A stretch of 6,242 nt of DNA from an uncultured Bacteroidales bacterium. Its GTDB lineage: Bacteria > Bacteroidota > Bacteroidia > Bacteroidales > Paludibacteraceae. The notes beneath the pieces were generated by a model that had not been told where the DNA came from, did no database searches, and saw only the letters and a program-made list of their open reading frames with translations. The stretch is from the NCBI GenBank assembly GCA_903929065.1, contig CAIYTJ010000429.1:1-6242 (forward strand), read 5' to 3'. This document shows positions 1 to 6,242 of the stretch, piece after piece (the stretch's first letter is position 1; each line of letters opens with the position of its first letter). Position numbers and translations under genes: made by a program.

Positions 1-1103
1 AAATAGACTGGTCACACCGCCTGATTGGAATCAAAGGTAGTCGTGGTGTGGGGAAAACAACCTTTTTACTCCAATATGCTAAAGAACATTTCGGTACCGA
101 CCGAAGCTGTTTGTACGTCAACTTCAATAACTTTTATTTCACGGAACATACGCTGGTTGAATTTGCTGCTGAATTTTGTGCTCAGGGCGGAAAAACCTTG
201 TTGCTCGATCAAACGTTTAAGTACGAAAACTGGTCTAAAGAGTTGCGCGAATGTTATGATAAATTTCCTGAACTTCATATTGTTTTCTCAGGATCATCGG
301 TCATGCGATTAATTGAAGATAACGCTGATCTTCAGGATGTTGTTGCTTCTTATAATTTACGTGGATTTTCATTCCGCGAATTTCTGAATCTTCAATCAGG
401 TTCAAATTTACCTAGTTATACGCTCAACGAAATCCTTCATAACCATCAACAAATATCTCAGGAAATATGCAGCAAAGTAAAACCGCTTGAGTATTTTCAA
501 CCTTATTTACACCATGGTTTTTATCCTTTTTTTCTGGAAGAACGTAATTTCTCCGAAAATCTGATTAAAACAATGAATATGATGCTCGAAGTGGACATTT
601 TGTTGATTAAACAAATTGAGCTTAAATATCTTTCAAAGATTCGTAAGTTGCTCTATCTGATTATGCAAACTGCACCTGCTGCTCCGAATGTGAGCCAGTT
701 GAGCAATGAAATTGGCGTTTCGCGGGCAACCATCATGAATTATATCAAATATCTGAAAGATGCCCGTTTATTGAATATGCTTTATGCTGATGGCGATGAA
801 TATCCGAAGAAACCAAATTTGGTTTATGTCCATAACACCAATTTAATGTATACCATTAATTCAGGGAATGTAGATAAAGTGGCTGAGCGAAAGACATTCT
901 TTTACAACGCTTTACATGCCAGACATAAAGTAAATATCTGCAAATATCATTTGGATTTTTGCATTGACCAGCAATATCATTTTAAATGCGAAAACAAGCC
1001 GGAAACAGGTAAACATTATTCGAAAGTGATATATGCAGCTGATGAAATAGAAGTCGGTAATAAAAACGTGATTCCTTTATGGTTGTTTGGATTCCTATAT
1101 TAA
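1..1103 (+). CDS. AAA family ATPase with DUF4143-like C-terminal region, 5' end missing
   Basis: This is a P-loop ATPase of the AAA_14/DUF4143 type; its cellular role is not established. The reading frame is open from position 3 to the TAA at 1101-1103, giving 366 visible residues, and the true start lies upstream of the window. The Walker A motif GSRGVGKTT is at 36-62. The Walker B region LLLDQTFKY (about 201-227) has Gln where relatives usually carry the catalytic Glu (typically DEIHKY). A sensor-like FSGSS is at 285-299, followed by the family signature YNLRGFSFREFL from 351. A winged-helix-like segment (NVSQLSNEIGVSRATIMNYI and following) spans about 687-785. The C-terminus carries the typical ending IPLWLFGFLY. 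From family alignments I recall, about 20-30 N-terminal residues are missing. No frameshift is visible. The gene is codirectional with nifJ, 106 bases upstream of it, but nothing shows a functional link. The family assignment is secure; the function is unknown. Confidence 0.87.
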   Translation, partial: IDWSHRLIGIKGSRGVGKTTFLLQYAKEHFGTDRSCLYVNFNNFYFTEHTLVEFAAEFCAQGGKTLLLDQTFKYENWSKELRECYDKFPELHIVFSGSSVMRLIEDNADLQDVVASYNLRGFSFREFLNLQSGSNLPSYTLNEILHNHQQISQEICSKVKPLEYFQPYLHHGFYPFFLEERNFSENLIKTMNMMLEVDILLIKQIELKYLSKIRKLLYLIMQTAPAAPNVSQLSNEIGVSRATIMNYIKYLKDARLLNMLYADGDEYPKKPNLVYVHNTNLMYTINSGNVDKVAERKTFFYNALHARHKVNICKYHLDFCIDQQYHFKCENKPETGKHYSKVIYAADEIEVGNKNVIPLWLFGFLY

Positions 1104-1130
1104 TTTATGATTTTAGATTTACGATTGAAG
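1103..1130. repeat. Degenerate 7-base tandem repeat, four units
   Basis: Four consecutive heptamers run without gaps: ATTTATG, ATTTTAG, ATTTACG and ATTGAAG. Each differs from the third unit by one or two bases. The array begins at the last base of the ATPase stop codon and fills the first quarter of the spacer before nifJ. It looks like a decayed short tandem repeat. With so few units in AT-rich DNA, chance is a real alternative. No function is assigned. Confidence 0.4.
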
Positions 1131-1209
1131 AATAACCGAATAAAGCTCTATTAGTAATACAATTATAATAAAAACAAGAAAATAAACATTAATAAATTTC
1201 TAACAAAAA
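1131..1209 (+). promoter_or_regulatory. A/T-rich leader of nifJ without Shine-Dalgarno
   Basis: The rest of the spacer is very A/T-rich and ends in an A-run directly before the nifJ ATG at 1210. No purine-rich GGAGG-like site is present at the usual distance. This fits the A-rich, Shine-Dalgarno-independent initiation common in Bacteroidota and supports the chosen start. I could not place a convincing -33/-7 promoter here: no TAnnTTTG match occurs at a usable distance. The nifJ promoter may therefore be a divergent one, or lie further upstream inside the ATPase gene, or the two genes may be cotranscribed. Confidence 0.4.
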
Positions 1210-4200
1210 ATGGCAAAATCTAAAAAATTTTTAACTTGTGATGGAAATCAGGCTGCTGCACATATTGCTTATATGTTCAGCGAAGTAGCTGCAATTTATC
1301 CAATCACGCCATCGTCGACCATGGCAGAATATGTAGACGAATGGGCTGCCACCGGACGTAAAAACATTTTCGGCGAAAAGGTACAGGTGCAGGAAATGCA
1401 ATCGGAAGCAGGAGCTGCTGCAGCAATGCACGGAGCACTTCAGGCCGGCGCATTGACAACAACATTTACTGCATCGCAGGGTTTGTTGCTGATGGTTCCA
1501 AATATGTATAAAGTTGCCGGAGAATTACTTCCGGGCGTTTATCATGTTTCAGCACGTGCATTAGCTTCTCACGCACTTTCAATTTTTGGTGACCACCAGG
1601 ACGTTATGGCTGTTCGCCAGACCGGATGCGCTATGTTTGCAACCGGTTCAGTTCAGGAAGTTATGGATTTGGCGGCAATTGCTCACCTGGCAGCTATCAA
1701 AACACGTGTACCATTTGTACATTTCTTTGATGGTTTCCGTACTTCACACGAAATTCAGAAAATTGAAGAAATTGATCAGGATGAATTAGCAAAATTATTG
1801 GATCAGGATGATTTAAAAGCTTTCCGCGACAGAGCATTAAACCCTGAACATCCGGTTGCTCGTGGTACTGCTCAAAACGGTGATATTTACTTCCAGGCTC
1901 GCGAAGCTTGTAATCCATTCTACGATGCAATTCCTGCAGTAGTTGAAGATTATTTGGATAAACTGGCAGTTATAACCGGTCGTAAATATGGTTTGTTCGA
2001 TTATTATGGAGCTGAAGATGCTGACCGTGTGGTAATTGCCATGGGTTCTGCTACCGAAGCAATCCGCGAAGGTATTGATTATCTGAATGGTAAAGGTGAA
2101 AAAGTTGGTTTGGTATCAGTTCATTTGTATCGTCCTTTCTCAGCTAAACATTTCCTTTCAGTTCTTCCGAAATCCGCAAAACGTATTGCAGTTTTAGACC
2201 GTACCAAAGAACCGGGAGCAACCGGCGAACCATTGTATCTTGATGTAAAAGATGTATTGTATGGTTCTGAACATCAACCAACTGTTGTTGGTGGCCGTTA
2301 TGGTTTATCGTCGAAAGACTTCACTCCTGCTCAGGTTATTGCAGTTTATGAAAACCTTGCTTTACCGGAACCAAAAAATCATTTCACAGTAGGTATCGTT
2401 GATGATGTGACTTTCACTTCACTTCCGTTAAAACCTGAAATCGCTTTAGGCGGTGCCGGAACATACGAAGCTAAATTCTACGGACTTGGTGCTGACGGAA
2501 CTGTTGGTGCAAATAAAAACTCTATCAAAATTATTGGTGACAATACAGATAAATATTGTCAGGCATATTTTGCTTACGATTCAAAAAAATCGGGCGGTTT
2601 CACCTGTTCGCACTTACGTTTTGGCGAAACTCCAATCCGTTCTACTTATTTGGTAACAACTCCTGATTTTGTGGCTTGCCACGTTCAGGCATACCTTAAC
2701 TTGTATGACGTAACCAAAGGCTTGAAGAAAAACGGAACATTCCTATTGAATACAATCTGGAATGAAGAAGAAGTTAAAAAGAATCTTCCGGTAAAAGTAA
2801 AAAAATACCTGGCTGCCAACAATATCAACCTTTATATTATTGATGCAACGGATATTGCAGAAAGTCTTGGTCTTGGTAATCGTACCAATACTATTCTTCA
2901 ATCAGCGTTCTTCAAAATCACCAATGTAATTCCTTACGAACTGGCTGTTGATAAACTGAAATATGCCATCAATAAATCGTATGGCAAAAAAGGTGAAGAT
3001 GTAGTAAAAATGAACTATGCAGCTGTTGACCGCGGTGGTGAATACACCAAAGTGGAAGTGCCTGCAGAATGGGCAAATCTTACTGATGGTAGCGAAGTTG
3101 CAACTGATATCGTTCCTGCATTTATTAATGACATCGTTCGTCCAGTAAATGCACAAGCCGGTGATGATTTGAAAGTTTCTGCATTCTTAGGACGTGAAGA
3201 CGGAACCTGGGAACAGGGAACTTCGAAATACGAAAAACGTGGTGTAGCTGCTTCTGTACCGGTTTGGAATTCTTCAAACTGTATTCAGTGTAACCAATGT
3301 GCTTATGTTTGTCCTCACGCTGCTATCCGTCCGTTTATTTTGGATTTGGAAGAACAGGCAAATGCACCATTCACCGATATGTTGAAAACCAACGGTAAAC
3401 AATTTGCCGATACAGCTTTCCGCATTCAGGTGGATGTACTTGACTGTATGGGTTGTAACAATTGCGTGGATGTTTGTCCTGGAAATAAAGGCAACAAAGC
3501 ATTGGAACTTACTCCAATCAATACGCAATATGAAAACCAGAAAGGTTGGGAATATTGCATTGATAAAGTAAAATCAAAACAACATTTGGTGGATGTGAAA
3601 GCTAATGTGAAGAATTCGCAATTGGCTACTCCATTGTTCGAGTTCTCGGGAGCTTGTGCCGGTTGTGGAGAAACTCCATATGTGAAATTGATTACCCAGT
3701 TGTTCGGCGAACGTCAGATGGTAGCTAATGCAACAGGTTGTAGCTCAATTTACTCCAACTCTGCTCCTTCCACTCCTTATACAACAAACCCTGAAGGTCA
3801 CGGTCCGGCATGGGCTAACTCGTTGTTCGAAGATAATGCAGAATTTGGTTTAGGTATGGTTTTCGCAAATGACAACATGCGTGATCGTTTGGTTCGCCTT
3901 ATGACTTCAGCTATCGAAGAAAACTGCTGTTCGGATGAATTGAAAGGATTATTTGCTGAATGGATCGAAAAACGTGAAGACGCTGACGAAACCATGATTC
4001 TTGAAAAGAAAATCACTCCGTTGGTAAAAGAAGGCAAATGCGAATATTGCAAAGAAATTGCCGGATTGACTCAATATCTTGTAAAGAAGTCGCAATGGAT
4101 TATCGGTGGTGATGGTTGGGCGTATGATATTGGCTTTGGCGGATTGGATCACGTGATTGCTTCGGGTAAAAACGTAAACATTCTGGTTTTGGATACTGAA

Positions 4201-4743
4201 ATTTATTCAAATACCGGTGGACAGGCCTCTAAATCAACTCCGGTTGGTGCAGTTGCTAAGTTTGCCGCTGCCGGTAAACGTGTTCGCAAGAAAGACCTTG
4301 GTATGATTGCAGCCACTTACGGTTATGTTTATGTTGCACAAGTAGCCATGGGTGCAAACCAGGCTCAGACATTGAAAGCACTTCGTGAAGCAGAAGCATA
4401 CAATGGACCATCGATTGTAATTGCCTATTCACCATGTATCAGCCACGGAATCCGTGCAGGTATGGGCAAGGCTCAGGAAGAACAGGAACGAGCTGTAGAA
4501 TGCGGTTACTGGCACTTGTATCGTTTCAACCCGGCGTTGGAAGCTGAAGGAAAGAACCCAATGATTGTAGATTCGAAAGAACCACAATGGGATAAATTCC
4601 AGGATTTCCTCAAGGGCGAAGTACGTTATACCACGTTGCTGAAACAATTCCCTGCAGAAGCTCAGGAATTATTCACAGCTGCTCAGGAAAATGCTAAATG
4701 GCGTTATACAGGCTACAAACGTATGGCAGAACAACAGTTCTAA
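1210..4743 (+). CDS. nifJ: Pyruvate:ferredoxin (flavodoxin) oxidoreductase, single-chain
   Basis: This cytoplasmic TPP/iron-sulfur enzyme converts pyruvate and CoA to acetyl-CoA and CO2 and reduces ferredoxin or flavodoxin. It is complete at 1177 residues, normal for the fused homodimeric type. Domain I (about 1-255) has YPITPSS with T33, the probable TPP-activating E66, and R116 in HVSARALASH. Domain II covers about 260-415. The gamma-type domain (about 416-625) starts at YGLGADGTVGANK. The EKR segment is at 675-677. The ferredoxin-like domain holds two 4Fe-4S motifs: C691, C694, C697, C701 and C746, C749, C752, C756. The TPP domain has C816, C819, C844 and C1076 as probable ligands of the third cluster, and the TPP/Mg motif GDGWAYDIG (D968) with N1001 in YSNTGGQ. 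All key residues are present. It appears to lack the extra C-terminal protective domain known from Desulfovibrio africanus PFOR (about 1232 residues), so ordinary oxygen sensitivity is likely. The start follows an A-rich leader and a strong terminator follows the stop. Despite the symbol, there is no sign of a nitrogen-fixation locus. Confidence 0.97.
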   Translation: MAKSKKFLTCDGNQAAAHIAYMFSEVAAIYPITPSSTMAEYVDEWAATGRKNIFGEKVQVQEMQSEAGAAAAMHGALQAGALTTTFTASQGLLLMVPNMYKVAGELLPGVYHVSARALASHALSIFGDHQDVMAVRQTGCAMFATGSVQEVMDLAAIAHLAAIKTRVPFVHFFDGFRTSHEIQKIEEIDQDELAKLLDQDDLKAFRDRALNPEHPVARGTAQNGDIYFQAREACNPFYDAIPAVVEDYLDKLAVITGRKYGLFDYYGAEDADRVVIAMGSATEAIREGIDYLNGKGEKVGLVSVHLYRPFSAKHFLSVLPKSAKRIAVLDRTKEPGATGEPLYLDVKDVLYGSEHQPTVVGGRYGLSSKDFTPAQVIAVYENLALPEPKNHFTVGIVDDVTFTSLPLKPEIALGGAGTYEAKFYGLGADGTVGANKNSIKIIGDNTDKYCQAYFAYDSKKSGGFTCSHLRFGETPIRSTYLVTTPDFVACHVQAYLNLYDVTKGLKKNGTFLLNTIWNEEEVKKNLPVKVKKYLAANNINLYIIDATDIAESLGLGNRTNTILQSAFFKITNVIPYELAVDKLKYAINKSYGKKGEDVVKMNYAAVDRGGEYTKVEVPAEWANLTDGSEVATDIVPAFINDIVRPVNAQAGDDLKVSAFLGREDGTWEQGTSKYEKRGVAASVPVWNSSNCIQCNQCAYVCPHAAIRPFILDLEEQANAPFTDMLKTNGKQFADTAFRIQVDVLDCMGCNNCVDVCPGNKGNKALELTPINTQYENQKGWEYCIDKVKSKQHLVDVKANVKNSQLATPLFEFSGACAGCGETPYVKLITQLFGERQMVANATGCSSIYSNSAPSTPYTTNPEGHGPAWANSLFEDNAEFGLGMVFANDNMRDRLVRLMTSAIEENCCSDELKGLFAEWIEKREDADETMILEKKITPLVKEGKCEYCKEIAGLTQYLVKKSQWIIGGDGWAYDIGFGGLDHVIASGKNVNILVLDTEIYSNTGGQASKSTPVGAVAKFAAAGKRVRKKDLGMIAATYGYVYVAQVAMGANQAQTLKALREAEAYNGPSIVIAYSPCISHGIRAGMGKAQEEQERAVECGYWHLYRFNPALEAEGKNPMIVDSKEPQWDKFQDFLKGEVRYTTLLKQFPAEAQELFTAAQENAKWRYTGYKRMAEQQF

Positions 4744-4762
4744 TCCAGCATACTATTAACTA

Positions 4763-4801
4763 AGAAAGACCATTCGGAATCGGATGGTCTTTCTGTTTTT
4801 T
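4763..4801 (+). terminator. Intrinsic terminator of nifJ
   Basis: A perfect 11-bp stem pairs AGAAAGACCAT (4763-4773) with ATGGTCTTTCT (4784-4794). It can be lengthened inward by a G-T wobble and a C-G pair, leaving a six-base loop. One G and then six T follow (4796-4801). It begins 19 bases after the nifJ stop codon. The opposite strand has the same hairpin but no T-run after it, so it should act mainly on nifJ transcripts. Confidence 0.93.
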
Positions 4802-4855
4802 ATACATAATTAAAATACACAATCTTTATAGACGTTTTTTAAACTGCAATAAAAA
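4802..4855. other. Short spacer between convergent genes
   Basis: This A/T-rich spacer separates the nifJ terminator from the 3' end of the NADH dehydrogenase gene. I see no hairpin with a T-run oriented for the minus-strand gene, so how that transcript ends is not visible. It may run into the nifJ hairpin, which would be a weak stop in that direction. Confidence 0.5.
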
Positions 4856-6151
4856 TTAGTTGTCGGTTACTTTTTCCTTTTTGTAATTAATCATGGTAAT
4901 CAATCTTAATGAAGTGTCACGGGTAAGATAACTCCATGCCCAATTAAAGAAAATAATCAGTTTATTTCTTACGCTCAGAATAAGCATTAAATGCAAAAAC
5001 ATCCAGATATACCAGGCTACAGGGCCTTTAAACTTTAAAAATGGAAATTCAACAACTGCTTTGTGCTTGCCGATTGTTGCCATCATGCCCAAATCGTTAT
5101 ATTCATATTCCACCAATGCTGCATCTTCCTTTTTCAGCGATTTCAGCATGTTTTGTCCCAAATTCTTTGCCTGATTAATAGCCACATTTGCAACCTGAGG
5201 ATGACCTTTAGGGTATTTGGGAGTTTCCATATAAGCCACATCGCCCAATGCATATATATTTTCGAAACCTTTTAATCTGTTATATCGATCTACAATATAT
5301 CTGTTTCTGAAAATGTCGTTAGGATTTAGCCCTTCAATAATATTACCGGTGACACCAGCTGCCCAGATTACATTCTTGGTCGGAATACTTTCTCCGGTGT
5401 TTAAAACCGCTACATTTCCGTCGTACGAGTCGAGCATGGTTTCAGTTTTGACAATAACGCTCATATCTTCAAGATACTTTCTGGAGGCAATTTTCGATTC
5501 TTCACTCATATTATTGAGTGTGTATTTGCTTCCTTCCAGTAAAATGATATTAAATTTAGAAAAGTCAATATTATGGTAATCTTTGGGTAACACATCTCTT
5601 TTCAATTCTGCAAAAGCACCTGAAAGTTCAACTCCCGTTGGACCGGCTCCCACAATCACAATATTCATCCATGCCTGTTTATCAACTGTATGTGCAAAAA
5701 TTTCCTTTTCAAAGCTGAATAATATTTTATTGCGAATGTTTATAGCATCCTGAGTAGTTTTCATAGAAAAAGCATTTTCACTCATTTCATCGTTTCCAAA
5801 GAAATTGGTTCTGCAACCGGTAGCAATAATTAAATGATCATAGGATACAGTTCGATCATAAGCGGTCATGAGTTTTTTTTCACCCGGATTGATGCTAATA
5901 ATGTCAGCCATTCTGAAATCAACGTTTTTGCTTTTCTGGAAAATCTTTCTGAACGGAAACGAAATGCTGGATGGTTCAAGTCGTCCGCTTGCTACCTGAT
6001 AAAACAACGGTTGAAATTGGTGATGATTTTGTTTATCCACCAATATAACCTCAAGATCAGACTTCATTAATGTCTTTGCCAACTGTAATCCGGCAAAACC
6101 CCCGCCTATTATTACTACTTTATCTCCTTTTTTAAACCCTAAATTACTCAT
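4856..6151 (-). CDS. ndh: Type II NADH:quinone oxidoreductase (NDH-2), FAD-dependent
   Basis: This membrane-bound flavoprotein is predicted to oxidise NADH and reduce quinone without pumping protons. It is complete at 431 residues, normal for the family. The FAD Rossmann motif IIGGGFAG is at 14-21, with acidic D39 at the end of the second strand, followed by HHQFQPLFYQVASG (43-56). ATG-type motif LIIATG is at 108-112. The NADH Rossmann motif VGAGPTGVELSG (167-178) includes E175; E206 ends the next strand and favours NADH over NADPH. The second FAD motif YALGD is at 300-304. The quinone-site motif, usually AQxAxQ, reads ANVAIN (321-326). A hydrophobic C-terminal stretch rich in aromatic residues (about 376-410) would anchor it to the inner face of the membrane. 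Sulfide:quinone reductase is unlikely because the protein has only one cysteine (C113). The gene is monocistronic as far as visible and convergent with nifJ. The ATG at 6151 is supported by a GAGGAA site upstream. Confidence 0.88.
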   Translation of the reverse strand: MSNLGFKKGDKVVIIGGGFAGLQLAKTLMKSDLEVILVDKQNHHQFQPLFYQVASGRLEPSSISFPFRKIFQKSKNVDFRMADIISINPGEKKLMTAYDRTVSYDHLIIATGCRTNFFGNDEMSENAFSMKTTQDAINIRNKILFSFEKEIFAHTVDKQAWMNIVIVGAGPTGVELSGAFAELKRDVLPKDYHNIDFSKFNIILLEGSKYTLNNMSEESKIASRKYLEDMSVIVKTETMLDSYDGNVAVLNTGESIPTKNVIWAAGVTGNIIEGLNPNDIFRNRYIVDRYNRLKGFENIYALGDVAYMETPKYPKGHPQVANVAINQAKNLGQNMLKSLKKEDAALVEYEYNDLGMMATIGKHKAVVEFPFLKFKGPVAWYIWMFLHLMLILSVRNKLIIFFNWAWSYLTRDTSLRLITMINYKKEKVTDN

Positions 6152-6157
6152 AGTATA

Positions 6158-6163
6158 TTCCTC
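6158..6163 (-). promoter_or_regulatory. Shine-Dalgarno-like site for the NADH dehydrogenase
   Basis: On the minus strand GAGGAA lies six bases before the ATG at 6151. That spacing is usable and the site supports this start codon. It contrasts with nifJ, which has only an A-rich leader. Bacteroidota rely little on such sites, so its contribution is uncertain. Confidence 0.5.
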
Positions 6164-6195
6164 ATTTTACTTACTTAATTTCAACATTCTAACAA

Positions 6196-6227
6196 CAAAA
6201 ATAAACAATAGTTGATGAATAAAGAAA
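6196..6227 (-). promoter_or_regulatory. Bacteroidota-type -33/-7 promoter for the NADH dehydrogenase
   Basis: On the minus strand TATTTTTG (6203-6196) matches the -7 consensus TAnnTTTG exactly. Twenty bases upstream lies TTTC (6227-6224), a three-of-four match to the -33 TTTG. Transcription would start near 6190 and give a leader of about 40 bases. Because the spacer is A/T-rich, part of the match could be chance, but element order, spacing and position all fit. Confidence 0.6.
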
Positions 6228-6242
6228 TATTTCCTTATTTAG

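Noticed and set aside
25..312. Open frames at 25-312 (+) and 66-278 (-) over the ATPase gene
   Set aside because: They overlap the Walker A and Walker B coding region in other frames and show no protein features.
1086..1121. TTTG (1086-1089) and TAGATTTA (1114-1121) as a -33/-7 pair for nifJ
   Set aside because: The gap of 24 bases is longer than the usual 19-21, the second element lacks the final G, and it lies within the heptamer repeat.
1164..1169. TATAAT resembling a sigma70 -10 box upstream of nifJ
   Set aside because: No -35 partner exists at 16-18 bases, the region is very A/T-rich, and Bacteroidota use a different promoter consensus.
1231..4647. Several minus-strand open frames of 66-84 codons and plus-strand frames at 1586-1789 and 2453-2656 inside nifJ
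   Set aside because: They lie wholly within a gene with intact motifs over its full length, have no recognisable protein features, and are expected by-products of its codon use.
1210..4743. A nitrogen-fixation locus, because of the nifJ symbol
   Set aside because: No other nif gene is present, and this enzyme is common in anaerobes as a central pyruvate oxidoreductase.
4763..4801. The hairpin as a bidirectional terminator serving both convergent genes
   Set aside because: Read on the minus strand, the stem is followed by TAGTTAATAG rather than a T-run, so it is canonical for nifJ only.
5063..6070. Plus-strand open frames opposite the NADH dehydrogenase gene
   Set aside because: The minus-strand frame encodes a complete NDH-2 with all cofactor motifs; the opposite frames are shadows.
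1..6242. CRISPR arrays, tRNA or rRNA genes, insertion sequences, attachment sites
   Set aside because: I saw no spaced direct repeats, cloverleaf-like sequences, transposase motifs or terminal inverted repeats; the window is almost entirely accounted for by three genes.

Overview
The window is a short, ordinary stretch of an AT-rich genome, most likely from the phylum Bacteroidota. Four things point there: the AAA/DUF4143-type ATPase resembles a family that is greatly expanded in that phylum; the pyruvate oxidoreductase gene starts after an A-rich leader with no Shine-Dalgarno sequence; a match to the Bacteroidota -33/-7 promoter lies upstream of the last gene; and codon use is AT-rich throughout. 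The genus cannot be fixed from the sequence. Pyruvate:ferredoxin oxidoreductase suggests fermentative or anaerobic metabolism. A type II NADH dehydrogenase suggests a quinone-linked respiratory chain as well.

Layout. Positions 1-1103 (+) hold the 3' part of an AAA ATPase gene whose first codons lie outside the window. A 106-base spacer follows; it contains a degenerate seven-base tandem repeat and an A/T-rich leader. Positions 1210-4743 (+) hold a complete single-chain pyruvate:ferredoxin/flavodoxin oxidoreductase (nifJ), closed by a strong intrinsic terminator at 4763-4801. Positions 4856-6151 (-) hold a complete FAD-dependent NADH:quinone oxidoreductase (NDH-2 type), convergent with nifJ. 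Its probable promoter and a Shine-Dalgarno-like site lie in 6152-6242.

How the genes relate. The two metabolic enzymes both handle electrons. PFOR oxidises pyruvate to acetyl-CoA and CO2 and reduces ferredoxin or flavodoxin; NDH-2 oxidises NADH and reduces the membrane quinone pool. They are convergent, separately transcribed and split by a terminator, so no shared operon is implied. The ATPase has no evident functional link to either.

I do not see a convincing undescribed system. The points most worth checking are a Walker B Glu-to-Gln change in the ATPase and an Asn-for-Gln version of the quinone-site motif in the NADH dehydrogenase. Minor ones are the heptamer repeat and a five-codon upstream reading frame overlapping the NADH dehydrogenase start.
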